Shown here piece by piece: positions 44,925 to 53,960 of a stretch of 64,000 nt of DNA. The notes under the pieces were generated by a model that was not told the DNA's origin, made no database searches, and saw nothing but the letters and a program-made list of their open reading frames with translations. Made by a program: the position numbers and the translations under genes. Each line of letters begins with the position of its first letter. Positions within the stretch are counted from its first letter, which is position 1. Source of the DNA: Leekyejoonella antrihumi (lineage in GTDB: Bacteria; Actinomycetota; Actinomycetes; Actinomycetales; Dermatophilaceae); the NCBI RefSeq assembly GCF_007845645.1, contig NZ_VCQV01000018.1, positions 1 to 64,000 of the forward strand, written 5' to 3'.

Positions 44925-46091
44925 TCAGCCCCGTCGCCTAACGAACCGCACGGTCCCCGACACCCCGGACGGCGCCGGGCGGAACCCCGCCTTGCGGTAG
45001 AACCGGTGGTTGCCCGTGCTCGCAGCACCGGTGACCAGCGTGTATGCGGTGGCGCCGGCCGGCGCCACCGCCTGGATGTGCTCCAGCAGCATCCGGCCGA
45101 GCCCTCGGCCCTGCAGGTCGGGGGCAACCATCAGCCGGCCGATGTGCCAGTCGGTCCCCACCAGCCGCCCGCGCACGGACCCGATGAGTCGGCCGCCGGA
45201 GCGCACGGCATACGTCTGCCAGTCCTGCAGCGACTGGCTCATCGTGTCCAGCGTCTCGCGCATCGCCGGGATGTCCAGGGTGTCGTTTGCGATGCCCTCC
45301 TTCAGCCAGCAGGCATGCGTGAGGGTGAGCAGCTCGCCCGCGTCGGCGGGCACAGCGACCGTGACTGGGACGCTCTCGAGGTCGGCCGAGGTGATGGCCG
45401 ACGCGGTGTGCAGCAGGTCGGGGCGTCGGGCGGCAGTGCGCTCCAGCCTTTTCCGGTGGCGCCACGAGGCGATCCGGCCGTGGTCGCCGGACAGCAGGAC
45501 GTCCGGCACGTCGAGCCCGCGCCAGCTCGCCGGTTTGGTGTAGACGGGGTATTCCAGCAGGCCGCCCTCGTGCGACTCCTCGACCAGCGACTCGGCATTG
45601 CCGATGACCCCCGGCACCAGTCGCATGATCGCCTCGACCATGGCGAGCACCGCGACCTCACCCCCGTTGAGCACGTAGTCCCCGAGGGACACGACGCGCA
45701 CCTCGGCGAGGTGGGCGGCGTGCTCGTAGACCCGCTCGTCGATGCCCTCGTACCGTCCGCACCCGAAGACGAGCCAGTCCTCGGTGGCCAGTTCACGGGC
45801 CATCGCCTGGGTGAACGGCATGCCGCCCGGGCCGGGCACGATCAGCACCGGTCGGCTGGCCTGACCGGCCACCAGCCGATCGAGTGCCTCACCCCACGGC
45901 TCCGGCTTCATCACCATGCCGGCTCCACCGCCGTAGGGGGTGTCGTCGACCGTGCGATGCCGGTCGTGGGTGAAGTCGCGCAGGTCGTGCACCCGCAGGT
46001 CGAGCACCCCGCGCCGCCGGGCCTGCCCGATCAGTGACAGGTCGAGGGGCGCCAGGTACTCCGGGAAGATCGTGATGACATCCGCGCGCAC
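44925..46091 (-). CDS. trmD: tRNA (guanosine-37-N1)-methyltransferase fused to a GNAT acetyltransferase domain
   Basis: A 388-residue protein. Residues 1-235 are a complete TrmD SPOUT enzyme ([57 protein letters not shown]), which methylates G37 of tRNAs to prevent frameshifting. Residues ~242-388 are a GNAT domain: [25 protein letters not shown] is the acetyl-CoA loop (Q-x-x-G-x-G) and [12 protein letters not shown] the C-terminal motif B. The usual TrmD is ~240 residues and lacks it. The acceptor is unknown. It is separated from rimM by three bases. Confidence 0.93.
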   Translation of the reverse strand: MRADVITIFPEYLAPLDLSLIGQARRRGVLDLRVHDLRDFTHDRHRTVDDTPYGGGAGMVMKPEPWGEALDRLVAGQASRPVLIVPGPGGMPFTQAMARELATEDWLVFGCGRYEGIDERVYEHAAHLAEVRVVSLGDYVLNGGEVAVLAMVEAIMRLVPGVIGNAESLVEESHEGGLLEYPVYTKPASWRGLDVPDVLLSGDHGRIASWRHRKRLERTAARRPDLLHTASAITSADLESVPVTVAVPADAGELLTLTHACWLKEGIANDTLDIPAMRETLDTMSQSLQDWQTYAVRSGGRLIGSVRGRLVGTDWHIGRLMVAPDLQGRGLGRMLLEHIQAVAPAGATAYTLVTGAASTGNHRFYRKAGFRPAPSGVSGTVRFVRRRG

Positions 46092-46094
46092 GGA

Positions 46095-46607
46095 TCAGTC
46101 CTCTCCCAGCTCGAGCAGCCCGGGCGGCGGGTCGATCACGACGCGCCCGCCCGCGACGTCGACCTCTGGGACGATCTGTTCCACGAACGGGACGTATGCC
46201 GTGCCGCCACCGACCAGGGTCACCTCCAGCAGGTCCTGCGCCGGGCGGTCCTGCAGCCCGGAAACCTGCCCGACGATCGCGCCGTCCACGGTCACCACGG
46301 TCAGGCCCAACAGGTCGGACTCGTACCAGGCGTCGTCCTCCTCGACCGCATCCGCCGGTGCAAGCAACGTCGTGCCGCGCAGCGCCTCGGCGCCCTCCCG
46401 GTCATGCGCCTCGTCGAAGGCCAGCACCTGGATCATTCCCTGCATCCGTGCGCCGCGGATCGTCAGCGGTCCGCGGTCGGCGGGGTCGGTGGCCAGCACC
46501 GCCCCCACGGCGAAGCGCTCCTGCGGCAGGTCCGTGTGCACCCGCACGGTCACCTCGCCCTTCAACCCGAGCGGTTTGCCGATCCGTGCCACAACCACGT
46601 CATTCAT
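46095..46607 (-). CDS. rimM: Ribosome maturation factor RimM
   Basis: A 170-residue protein with N-terminal RimM domain (VVARIGKPLGLKGEVTVRVHTDLPQERF) and C-terminal PRC-barrel (YESDLLGLTVVTVDGAIVGQVSGLQDRPAQDLLEV). It assists 30S head assembly through S19. It lies three bases from trmD, so the two are co-translated; upstream, an MFS gene now separates it from khpA-rpsP. Confidence 0.95.
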   Translation of the reverse strand: MNDVVVARIGKPLGLKGEVTVRVHTDLPQERFAVGAVLATDPADRGPLTIRGARMQGMIQVLAFDEAHDREGAEALRGTTLLAPADAVEEDDAWYESDLLGLTVVTVDGAIVGQVSGLQDRPAQDLLEVTLVGGGTAYVPFVEQIVPEVDVAGGRVVIDPPPGLLELGED

Positions 46608-46619
46608 GCAGTGATTCTC

Positions 46620-47798
46620 TCAGGCGTACCGGCCACGCGCGGCGTGGCGCTCGTTCGGCATGATGACGGACATCCCCGACAGGCACACCCCGAGCACCAG
46701 TGGGAAGAGCAACGCGTCCTGCACACCGAAGCGGTGCACCAGCGCCCCCATGATCCCCGGCCCGACCAGGAATGCGGTGTAGCCGGTGGTGACCACCACG
46801 GACAGCGTCCGGCCGCCGCCGGCCTGGCCCGCCAGTCCGTAGATCTGCGGGGCCACCAGCGCCACCCCTGCGCCGACGATGCACCACCCGAGCAGCAGCA
46901 GGGGCATGGTGTGGACCACGACCCCGACCAGGTAGCCCACGACGGCAAGTGCCCCGCCCCATCGGACCACGGCGCGCCGCCCGATACGGTGCACGATGAG
47001 GTCGCCGAGCAGCCGCACAACGACCATGAAGGCGGAGACGCAGGCCAGACCCCACGCGCCGGTGGCCGTGCTGACGTGCGCGACGTCGGTGACCTGCACG
47101 GAAGACCAGTCGGTGGCGGTGCCCTCGGTGATGCCGAAGCAGATCGCCATCACCGCCAGGATCCATGCGGCCCGCGGAATGGCGACGCGCCGACCGTCCT
47201 GCTGGACGTGGTCGACCGTTGCCGTCTGCACGGCATACCGCTGCACCGCGACAGCGGCCACGACCAGCACCACTGCGGCGAGCGCCAACCCGGCGATGGT
47301 GAGCGCCGCCCGCGTCGGCAGCAGGGCGCCGAGCACCAGGACCACGCCGGCGCCGCCGAGGGTGCCGATGCTGAACGACGCGTGGAACCGGCTCATCAGC
47401 GGCCGCGGCCTGGCCTGCTCCACCTGGACGGCCATCGCGTTCATCGATACGTCGGTCAGGCCGTTTCCCAGCCCGTACACCAGGCCGAGCAGTAGACCGG
47501 TGGGCAGGCTGGTCGCGAAGGACACGAGCACGGTGCCAACGGCCATCACCACCAGGCCGGCCTGGATGGGGCGAGTCGCGCCGCGCGCATCGCTCACTCG
47601 GCCACCGATGTTGATCCCGACAATCGCCGAGACCCCGTAGCAGACGAGCAGCAGCCCGATGCCCTGCGCGTTCGTGTGCATCCTGAGGGTCAACGTCGGG
47701 ATCAGACCACCCATTACGCCGACCGCGGCGCCGTTCGCGACGAAGGCAGCCGTGACCGCGACGACAGCCGGCGGGCTGGCAAGTGTCGGCGCGGACAT
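46620..47798 (-). CDS. MFS transporter
   Basis: A 392-residue transporter with about twelve helices. The conserved loop 2-3 pattern appears as GGRVSDARGATRPIQAG, and the second half has IVHRIGRRAVVRWGGAL. It is similar to fucose-permease-like and sugar/drug exporters (FHS branch); the substrate is unknown. It is inserted between khpA and rimM in what is otherwise a conserved operon, 12 bases from rimM. A strong hairpin separates it from khpA, so it needs its own promoter and may now drive rimM-trmD. Confidence 0.85.
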   Translation of the reverse strand: MSAPTLASPPAVVAVTAAFVANGAAVGVMGGLIPTLTLRMHTNAQGIGLLLVCYGVSAIVGINIGGRVSDARGATRPIQAGLVVMAVGTVLVSFATSLPTGLLLGLVYGLGNGLTDVSMNAMAVQVEQARPRPLMSRFHASFSIGTLGGAGVVLVLGALLPTRAALTIAGLALAAVVLVVAAVAVQRYAVQTATVDHVQQDGRRVAIPRAAWILAVMAICFGITEGTATDWSSVQVTDVAHVSTATGAWGLACVSAFMVVVRLLGDLIVHRIGRRAVVRWGGALAVVGYLVGVVVHTMPLLLLGWCIVGAGVALVAPQIYGLAGQAGGGRTLSVVVTTGYTAFLVGPGIMGALVHRFGVQDALLFPLVLGVCLSGMSVIMPNERHAARGRYA

Positions 47799-47886
47799 GT
47801 GCGGGCTCTCCTACGGGTGTGCCGGAAACCTGGCGGTGGGGTATGGGCGGCGGTGTCGCGTGCGAAGGACATCCTGCGCCGGGAAT

Positions 47887-47929
47887 GCAGAATGTGCCGG
47901 GACCCCTGGAAGGTCCCGGCACATTCTGC
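47887..47929 (-). terminator. Terminator-like hairpin after rpsP-khpA
   Basis: GCAGAATGTGCCGGGACC at 47887-47904 and its exact complement at 47912-47929 form an 18-bp stem with a 7-base loop, 16 bases past the khpA stop and upstream of the MFS gene. The following minus-strand bases are ATTCCC, a weak T-tract. Confidence 0.75.
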
Positions 47930-47945
47930 GCGTTACGTGGTGGCC

Positions 47946-48188
47946 TCAGCGCGTCCGGTCGGTGTCGACGATGTCGACCCGGATGCTGCGGCCTCCGGCG
48001 AGCGCCTGGATCACGGTGCGCAGCGCCGATGCGGTGCGACCGGATCGGCCGATCACTCGCCCGAGGTCGTCCGGGTGGACCCGGACCTCGAGGAGCTCAC
48101 CGCGCCGGCCGTCCTTGTGCCGCACCACGACGTCACCGTCGTGGTCGACGATGCCCTTGACGAGGTGCTCAAGCGCCTCCTCCAGCAC
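47946..48188 (-). CDS. khpA: KH-domain RNA-binding protein KhpA
   Basis: An 80-residue protein starting with GTG 48188. LEEALEHLVKGIVDHDGDV is followed by a type II KH fold with the GxxG loop in DDLGRVIGRSGRTASALRTVIQALA. KhpA binds RNA and helps control envelope-related genes with KhpB. The start lies five bases beyond the rpsP stop. rpsP-khpA is the usual pair. Confidence 0.92.
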   Translation of the reverse strand: MLEEALEHLVKGIVDHDGDVVVRHKDGRRGELLEVRVHPDDLGRVIGRSGRTASALRTVIQALAGGRSIRVDIVDTDRTR

Positions 48189-48193
48189 CAGGA

Positions 48194-48871
48194 TCAGTCC
48201 TCGGACTTGGCGCCCGGTGCGGCGAAGCCGGCGGCCTCGGCGGCCTCGGCGCTCTTGAACCACACCTCGGCGACGGTCGACTCATACCACTGCGACTCCG
48301 TGGTGTGGAACTTCATCGAGTCCTTGTTGCCCTTGACCGTGAAGGTCTTGGGGTCCGGTGAGGCGCCGTCGGCCAGCGGGGCTGCCGAGTCGGGCCCATA
48401 GCCGCCGTCGGCGGCCTGCGCCTTCTCCTCCTTGGGAGCAGCGGCCTTCGGCTCTTCGGCCTTGGGCTCCTCCTTGGCGGCCTTCTTGCGCGACGTGGTG
48501 GCGCCGCCCTTGTCGGAGTCGTCGCCGGCCTGCGCGGCGGCCAGAGCCGCCTCGTAGCGAGTCTTCTTGTCGACCTTCGGGGCCTTGACCTTGAGGGTGC
48601 CCTCGGTGCCGGGCTCGCCCTTGTACTTCTGCCAGTCGCCGGTGATCTTCAGCAGCGCGGCAACCTGCTCGGTCGGCTGCGCGCCGACTCCGAGCCAGTA
48701 CAGCGCACGCTCGGAGTCGATCTCGATGCGGCTCGGCTCCTCCTTGGGGTGGTACTTGCCGATCTCCTCGATCGCCCGGCCATCACGGCGGGTACGGGAG
48801 TCCATGACCACCACGCGGTACTGCGGGGTGCGGATCTTGCCGAGGCGCTTCAAACGAATCTTGACGGACAC
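48194..48871 (-). CDS. rpsP: 30S ribosomal protein S16 with long two-part C-terminal extension
   Basis: A 225-residue protein. Residues 1-85 are typical S16 ([41 protein letters not shown]). Residues ~95-155 are a Lys/Ala/Glu/Pro-rich linker. Residues ~175-220 form a compact module, [26 protein letters not shown] followed by [12 protein letters not shown]. Related 'KGN..SM.yH.p.S.yY..T.AEVWF....A..AGF' tails occur on other Micrococcales ribosomal proteins. GTG 48871 gives the standard start. E. coli S16 has only 82 residues. Confidence 0.93.
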   Translation of the reverse strand: MSVKIRLKRLGKIRTPQYRVVVMDSRTRRDGRAIEEIGKYHPKEEPSRIEIDSERALYWLGVGAQPTEQVAALLKITGDWQKYKGEPGTEGTLKVKAPKVDKKTRYEAALAAAQAGDDSDKGGATTSRKKAAKEEPKAEEPKAAAPKEEKAQAADGGYGPDSAAPLADGASPDPKTFTVKGNKDSMKFHTTESQWYESTVAEVWFKSAEAAEAAGFAAPGAKSED

Positions 48872-49056
48872 GTGAGTGGTGTCTCCTGTTTCTGTGTAGG
48901 TAAGACGCGGCGAGACCGGGTGGGGAACACGCGGGGTGCCGTGACTTGGGGGGTAGAAGCGCGGACCCGGATAAGAGGGCCCAGGCCGCACGAGTACGCC
49001 CGACATTCTGCCAGATGATGCACCCGGACCCGAAATCCCGGTCTATCGCGCCATCC

Positions 49057-49743
49057 TTACCCCGTGAGGACGCAGTCACCACAGTAGCCACCATCGGGCA
49101 CTCGGTAGAAGAGGCAGCAGGACCGGCGCCGGCCCGCATCATCGAGCGTGCCGCGCAGTGCTCCATGCTCCAGCGCACCGCCGGCGAGAGCGCGCGCCTC
49201 ACCACGGTCACCGATGACCCGCGACGCGGCGGCCAGGCTTGAGGCGACATTGCCCCACAGCACCTGCCGCGACACGGCATACCGCTCCCCCACCCCTGTA
49301 CAGAGCGGCCCCGTGACCCGCTCGATCACGGCGGCCAGGGTCGCCGGTGCGGCCGCCAGCACCGGCACTGGAGATGTCGCGACGGGGCGTGCCCCGGGCG
49401 CGCCCACCCGCCACCAGACGGTGTCCGCCGACAGATCGGGTATGCCGTGCGCAGCGACTGCCGCTCCGAGCAATGGCGCGGTGAGCCTCGCCACCAGACC
49501 CAGGTGCAGGGTGGACGCCGCGACGCGCGGCTGCATCCGTTCGTCGCCGGCAAGCGCCGCCAGGGTGCGCCGGACCTCCGCGTCCAAGGTGGCAGGCTCC
49601 AGCAGGTCGGTCAGGGGTTGCCACCGCCCGTCCGGCGTCCAGGCGTCCGTGGCGAAGTACGGCCCGAAGCCGGCTGCCTGCGCCAGGGCGGCGATGGAGG
49701 CCGCCTCCGCACAACCACCGTCACGCGGGCCGCTCTGCTCCAT
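49057..49743 (-). CDS. FhuF-like (2Fe-2S) ferric-siderophore reductase
   Basis: A 228-residue protein ending in the FhuF signature CC-x10-C-x2-C (SCCLFYRVPDGGYCGDC), which binds the unusual [2Fe-2S] cluster used to reduce Fe(III)-siderophores in the cytosol. The preceding region (VARLTAPLLGAAVAAHGIPDLS, then VSRQVLWGNVASSLAAAS) is the helical FhuF N-terminal domain. No siderophore genes are adjacent. It is divergent from the phosphatase operon with 102 bases between the starts. Confidence 0.85.
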   Translation of the reverse strand: MEQSGPRDGGCAEAASIAALAQAAGFGPYFATDAWTPDGRWQPLTDLLEPATLDAEVRRTLAALAGDERMQPRVAASTLHLGLVARLTAPLLGAAVAAHGIPDLSADTVWWRVGAPGARPVATSPVPVLAAAPATLAAVIERVTGPLCTGVGERYAVSRQVLWGNVASSLAAASRVIGDRGEARALAGGALEHGALRGTLDDAGRRRSCCLFYRVPDGGYCGDCVLTG

Positions 49744-49845
49744 CCCGCGATGGTAGGCAGGCGCGGGGGCTGCGCGCGACCGGGACACCGGATCAGTCGT
49801 CAGTAGAGTGACCCGAGTGCTGCAGAGTCGACGGGTGAGGCGGGG

Positions 49846-51948
49846 ATGACGACACCATCGCGATCGATCACCCACCGGGTCCGCCTGCTCGGCCGTGGTC
49901 TCGGCAGCTGGCGACCGACCTGGCGATGGGCGCGCGGCGTGCTGCGCTCGTTCATCACGTCGTTCCTCGCGCTCGGGGTCACCCTCTGGCTCCTGCCCGG
50001 CGAACAGACCGATGGTTTCGTCTCCGTGGCGACGCTGGCGATCGGGGTGCTCGCGCTCGGAGCACTGCTGCGCCCCTTCCTGACCCAGCTGACCGTGCTG
50101 ACCGGCGCGATCGGGCTGCTCCTGGCCAGCCTCCTGGCGCAGGCGCTCATCCTCGGCGTGGCGCTCAGCGTGATCCCGACACTCAAGCCGTTCTCCTTCA
50201 CCGAGATCTTCCTCGCGTCCTGGGGCGCGGCCGCCGTCGCCGCCGTTGTCAACTGGCTGTTCGACGCCAGCAGCGAGGAGGCCTTCCTCGGGCAGTTGCT
50301 CGGGCAGGCCGTGCGGCTGACCCACCGCCGCGGCGAGGACGGGCCCGGTGTCCTCATCGTGCAGCTGGACGGTGTCAGCGAACCACTGCTGCGCCAGGCG
50401 ATCACCGCGGGCGCGATGCCGACGGTCTCTCGCATGCTCCGACAAGGCGGCCACCAGCTGCGGCGCTGGCACACCGGCCTACCCGCGACAACTCCGGCCG
50501 GCCAGTCGGTCCTGCTTCACGGTGACGTGACGGCCGTGCCGTCATTCCGGTGGTACGACAAGGACCAGAAGCGGATGATCGTGGCCAGCAAGCCGTCCGA
50601 TCTCGCAGAGGTCGAGGCCGAGATGGCCACCGGCCGCGGGCTGCTCGCCGACGGCGGAGTGAGTGTCTCGAACCTGTTCTCCGGAGATGCCCCGACCAAG
50701 GTCCTCACGATGAGCGACGCGCGTCTGCCAAGTGCCGAGCACGGCGTGGCGACCTTCGCCAACTCCCGGAGCGGATTCGCGCGATCCATCGTGCTGTTCG
50801 TCGGCCAGGTCGTCACGGAGTGGTATCAGGCACGCCGCCAGCGACTGCGCGACGTCCATCCTCGGGTGCCTCGCGGTGGGTCATTCCTCCTCCTGCGCGG
50901 CCTGACGACCGTGGTGTTGCACGACCTCACCATGTCGATCGTGGCCGAGCACATGGCCCGCGGAAAGCCGGCCATCTACGTGGACCTCGTCGACTACGAC
51001 GAGGTCGCCCACCATGCCGGTCCGAGCAGGCCCGAGTCGATCCGCACCCTGGAGGGGCTGGATCGGGCGATCGAGTTCTTCACCGACCTGGCGGCCGAGG
51101 TTCGACGCGACTACGAGATCGTGATCGTGTCGGACCACGGCCAGTCGCAGGGCACCACCTTTCGGCAGCTGACCGGCGGTCGGACCCTGGCGCAGGTCGT
51201 GCACGAGCTCTCGGCCCAGGAGCACGCCGAGCGGGACGATCTGGATCAATCGGACGAGGCCTGGGCTCCCGCCAACGTGCTGCTGGCCGGCGCCGCCCAG
51301 TCCGGCAAGCTTGTCGGCGCGGCCGCCCGATCGGCACAGCGTCGGCGGTCCAAGCAGCCGATCTCCCCGATCGAAGATCGGCTTGTCGTCGCAGCAGCGG
51401 GAAGTCTCGCGCACGTCTATCTTGCTGATGAGCCGGGCAGACTGAGCCGCGAGCGCATCGAGCGCCGCTACCCCGGCCTGCTCGCGGCGCTGGCCGCGCA
51501 TCGGGGCATTGGCGCGGTGATGTCACGCACTTCGCGCGGCACTCTGCTGGTCGACGGCCCGGGCGGTGGGTGGGTCGAGCTGGACGACGAACAGGTCATC
51601 GACTCCTCTGGCCGGTCACCGCTGGCCCCCTACGGGCCCCGCGCGGCCGACGACCTGCGTTCGCTCGAACAGCGCTCCCACGTGGGCGACTTCGTCCTCC
51701 TGGGCGCCTTCGACCGACGCCTCGGCGAGGTCACCGCGTTCGAGGAGCTGGTCGGGTCCCACGGAGGCTTCGGCGGGTGGCAGAGCCGCGCACTCTTCGT
51801 CCACCCCTCCACCTGGGAGGTCACCGCCACCGGCGAACTCACCGGGCTCGAGGTGCACTCGGCGATGGTGCACCGGCTGCACCAGCTCGGGCTTCGGCCC
51901 GGGGACGCGGCGCGGCCCGTGTCCGATCCGGTCGTGGAGACGACATGA
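49846..51948 (+). CDS. Membrane-anchored alkaline-phosphatase-fold phosphodiesterase (holin-like N-terminus)
   Basis: A 700-residue protein. Residues 30-145 carry four helices (SFITSFLALGVTLWLLPG, VATLAIGVLALGALLRPF, ...IPTLKPFSFTEIFLASWG) of the phage-holin-family/PspC-like type. Residues ~165-690 are an alkaline-phosphatase-superfamily domain: LIVQLDGVSEPLLRQAI (first metal Asp), YVDLVDYDEVAHHAGPSRPES (Asp/His pair), YEIVIVSDHGQSQG (second Asp-His) and SHGGFGGWQ. The pattern suggests a nucleotide pyrophosphatase/phosphodiesterase. It is translationally coupled to an MBL hydrolase and a DedA gene. Confidence 0.82.
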   Translation: MTTPSRSITHRVRLLGRGLGSWRPTWRWARGVLRSFITSFLALGVTLWLLPGEQTDGFVSVATLAIGVLALGALLRPFLTQLTVLTGAIGLLLASLLAQALILGVALSVIPTLKPFSFTEIFLASWGAAAVAAVVNWLFDASSEEAFLGQLLGQAVRLTHRRGEDGPGVLIVQLDGVSEPLLRQAITAGAMPTVSRMLRQGGHQLRRWHTGLPATTPAGQSVLLHGDVTAVPSFRWYDKDQKRMIVASKPSDLAEVEAEMATGRGLLADGGVSVSNLFSGDAPTKVLTMSDARLPSAEHGVATFANSRSGFARSIVLFVGQVVTEWYQARRQRLRDVHPRVPRGGSFLLLRGLTTVVLHDLTMSIVAEHMARGKPAIYVDLVDYDEVAHHAGPSRPESIRTLEGLDRAIEFFTDLAAEVRRDYEIVIVSDHGQSQGTTFRQLTGGRTLAQVVHELSAQEHAERDDLDQSDEAWAPANVLLAGAAQSGKLVGAAARSAQRRRSKQPISPIEDRLVVAAAGSLAHVYLADEPGRLSRERIERRYPGLLAALAAHRGIGAVMSRTSRGTLLVDGPGGGWVELDDEQVIDSSGRSPLAPYGPRAADDLRSLEQRSHVGDFVLLGAFDRRLGEVTAFEELVGSHGGFGGWQSRALFVHPSTWEVTATGELTGLEVHSAMVHRLHQLGLRPGDAARPVSDPVVETT

Positions 51949-52736
51949 CCGGCCGGCTCGCGCTCACCTGGTGGGGGCACTCCTCGACGACGGTGGAGCT
52001 CGATGGCGTCCGGATCGCCACGGACCCGTTGCTCACCAACCGGCTGGCGCACCTGCGACGCAGCGGGCCGATGCCAGGCTCGCGCGCCGCCGACGCGGAT
52101 CTCATCCTGATCTCGCATCTGCACGGCGACCACCTTCATGTGCCGTCCCTGCGGCGATTCCGTTCCGGTGCACCCGTACTGGCACCACCAGGTGCCGCGG
52201 CGATCATCGGTCGGGGAGCGACCGGCCCGATCTACGAGATGCGTCCGGGCGAGGAGCGCAACCTCTGCGGCCTGCGCATCCAGGTGACGGCCGCATTCCA
52301 CGACGGTCGCCGTTCGCCGCTGTCGCGAAAAGGGTCACCGGCCCTCGGGTTCCGAGTCTCGGGGGTGGCCCACTCGGTGTGGTATCCGGGTGACACCGGC
52401 CTCACCGAGGCGATGTCGCAGCTGGCGTCGGTCGATCTCGCCCTTGTCCCCATCGGCGGCTGGGGCCCGAGTCTTGGCGAGCATCACCTGGACCCTGTCC
52501 AGGCCGCGGAGGCGCTGCGTCGGGTCGGCGCGACGTTCGCGGTTCCGGTGCACTACGGCACCTTCTGGCCGGTCGGTCTGCGACGGCTGAGCCCGGCCAG
52601 TCACGAACGCCTTTTCGTCGCTCCGCCGACACACTTTGTGGCGGCCGCCGCTCACCAGACGCCGGCCACCCGGGTGCACGTGGCTCGGCAAGGACAGCGC
52701 ATCGAGCTCATCGCCGACGAGCAGGCGGAGCGGTGA
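51945..52736 (+). CDS. Metallo-beta-lactamase fold hydrolase (UlaG/NAPE-PLD-like)
   Basis: A 263-residue hydrolase. TWWGHSSTTVELDGVRIATDPL opens the domain, ISHLHGDHLHVPSL gives the H-x-H-x-D-H zinc motif, YPGDTGLTEAM the bridging Asp and VPVHYGTF the last His. The N-terminal wording resembles UlaG and NAPE-PLD-like lactonase/phosphodiesterase MBL proteins rather than beta-lactamases. ATG 51945 overlaps the previous stop by four bases, and its own stop overlaps the DedA start by four bases. Confidence 0.88.
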   Translation: MTGRLALTWWGHSSTTVELDGVRIATDPLLTNRLAHLRRSGPMPGSRAADADLILISHLHGDHLHVPSLRRFRSGAPVLAPPGAAAIIGRGATGPIYEMRPGEERNLCGLRIQVTAAFHDGRRSPLSRKGSPALGFRVSGVAHSVWYPGDTGLTEAMSQLASVDLALVPIGGWGPSLGEHHLDPVQAAEALRRVGATFAVPVHYGTFWPVGLRRLSPASHERLFVAPPTHFVAAAAHQTPATRVHVARQGQRIELIADEQAER

Positions 52737-53338
52737 CCGGCGGTCTGGGAGCTGTCGGGCTGCTGGTGCTGTTCGGCACCGTCGCGTTCGGCTCCATCCT
52801 CCCCGTGCTCCCGACCGGTGCTGCGGTGAGCGCCGCCGCCGTGCTGGCGCAGACCGAGCGACCCTGGGAGATGCTCTTCGTGCTGCTCTTCGGTGCGGCG
52901 GGAGCCTATCTTGGCGACCTCGTCTCGTATGCCGTGCTGCGGGCCGCCGGGCCGCCGCTCGCCGAACGGGTGGGCTGGCTGCGCGCGGACGATCCCGACG
53001 GTGCACTGGCTCGGATCCGCACGGGCATCGAAGCGCACGAGCTGCGTACGCTGCTGCTGTCACGTCTTGTGCCCGGTGGGCGGATACCGGTGCTGCTTGC
53101 CGCGTCACTGGGCGGATACCCATGGATTCGATTCGCATCAGCCGATATTGCCGCCAGTCTGCTGTGGTCGACCGCCTATGCCGTGATCGGGATCATCGGC
53201 AACAGTCTGCTGCCCAACACCACGATTGCGCTGATCGTGGTCGTAGCCGCCGCCATGTTGCTGACGGTCGTAATGCAGCTCGTGCAGCGTCATCGCCGCG
53301 CCGACGACACCCAGTCAGCCGAGCAACACGCAAGCTGA
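52733..53338 (+). CDS. DedA/SNARE-associated-type membrane protein
   Basis: A 201-residue membrane protein with about five helices. The DedA pattern is seen in SILPVLPTGAAVSAAAVLA, GAYLGDLVSYAVLRAAG, and the arginine-glycine block LLSRLVPGGRIPVLLAASLGGYPWIRF (family R-x3-PG/R-x4). DedA proteins flip undecaprenyl-phosphate or other lipid phosphates across the membrane. GTG 52733 overlaps the MBL stop by four bases, so the three genes are one translational unit. Confidence 0.85.
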   Translation: MTGGLGAVGLLVLFGTVAFGSILPVLPTGAAVSAAAVLAQTERPWEMLFVLLFGAAGAYLGDLVSYAVLRAAGPPLAERVGWLRADDPDGALARIRTGIEAHELRTLLLSRLVPGGRIPVLLAASLGGYPWIRFASADIAASLLWSTAYAVIGIIGNSLLPNTTIALIVVVAAAMLLTVVMQLVQRHRRADDTQSAEQHAS

Positions 53339-53350
53339 ACTCGCGACAGA

Positions 53351-53734
53351 CTATCTGGGCACCACGGTGACTGGACAGCGAATGCCCGGCGCGCGGCTGA
53401 TCCGGGCATCGACGGTGACCAGGGCGCAGTCAAGGCATTCAGCAAGGGCAACATAGGCCGCGTCGTATGCGGAAAGGTTGTCGCGGAGCTCCCAGATGCG
53501 GTCGAAGAGGCCGTGAATGGCGTAACGAGTGAGGCCCAGCCGACGCCAGGCATCCAGCGCCGCCCACCCATTGTCGGCCGTGATGTCACCCGAGATGACG
53601 TGGCGGCGAAGGCCACTGACAACCTCGGAGTCCACGAGATGAGGTGCATGCAGTTGCTCATCCGCCACCGATTCCCGGGCCGGTCCCGCGTTCAGGACCG
53701 CGGACAGAGCTGCCGACGCGTCGAGCACGATCAC
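53351..53734 (-). CDS. vapC: VapC-family PIN-domain toxin
   Basis: A 127-residue PIN ribonuclease with the four acidic positions: D5 ([13 protein letters not shown]), E38 ([13 protein letters not shown]), D92 ([13 protein letters not shown]) and D110 (LVTVDARI). VapC toxins cleave tRNA or rRNA and are neutralised by VapB. GTG/ATG overlap with vapB by four bases gives one transcript. Its target RNA is not predictable. Confidence 0.9.
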   Translation of the reverse strand: MIVLDASAALSAVLNAGPARESVADEQLHAPHLVDSEVVSGLRRHVISGDITADNGWAALDAWRRLGLTRYAIHGLFDRIWELRDNLSAYDAAYVALAECLDCALVTVDARISRAPGIRCPVTVVPR

Positions 53735-53952
53735 CCGCGTGGACGCTCTCGCTCGACGCCCTCAACAATCGTGGGCACGTCGACGCCCAGGTCGGGAAGC
53801 TCTCCCATCAGCGCCGAATTGTCAGCGCGGCGAGAGGCTGCGGCCAACTCCCGAACTGCGACGGCGCTGACCGAGGTGCCATCGTGATCCGCGAGCCGCT
53901 GAAGTCTTCGCACCACATCGTCCGGCACATTCCGCAGATACAGGGTCTTCAT
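53731..53952 (-). CDS. vapB: VapB-family antitoxin (FitA-like ribbon-helix-helix)
   Basis: A 73-residue protein. [36 protein letters not shown] is a ribbon-helix-helix DNA-binding domain of the FitA/VapB type; the Asp/Glu-rich C-terminus ([16 protein letters not shown]) would occupy the toxin active site. It sits directly downstream of two tandem palindromes that are a natural autoregulatory operator. Confidence 0.88.
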   Translation of the reverse strand: MKTLYLRNVPDDVVRRLQRLADHDGTSVSAVAVRELAAASRRADNSALMGELPDLGVDVPTIVEGVERERPRG

Positions 53953-53960
53953 GTTTCATA

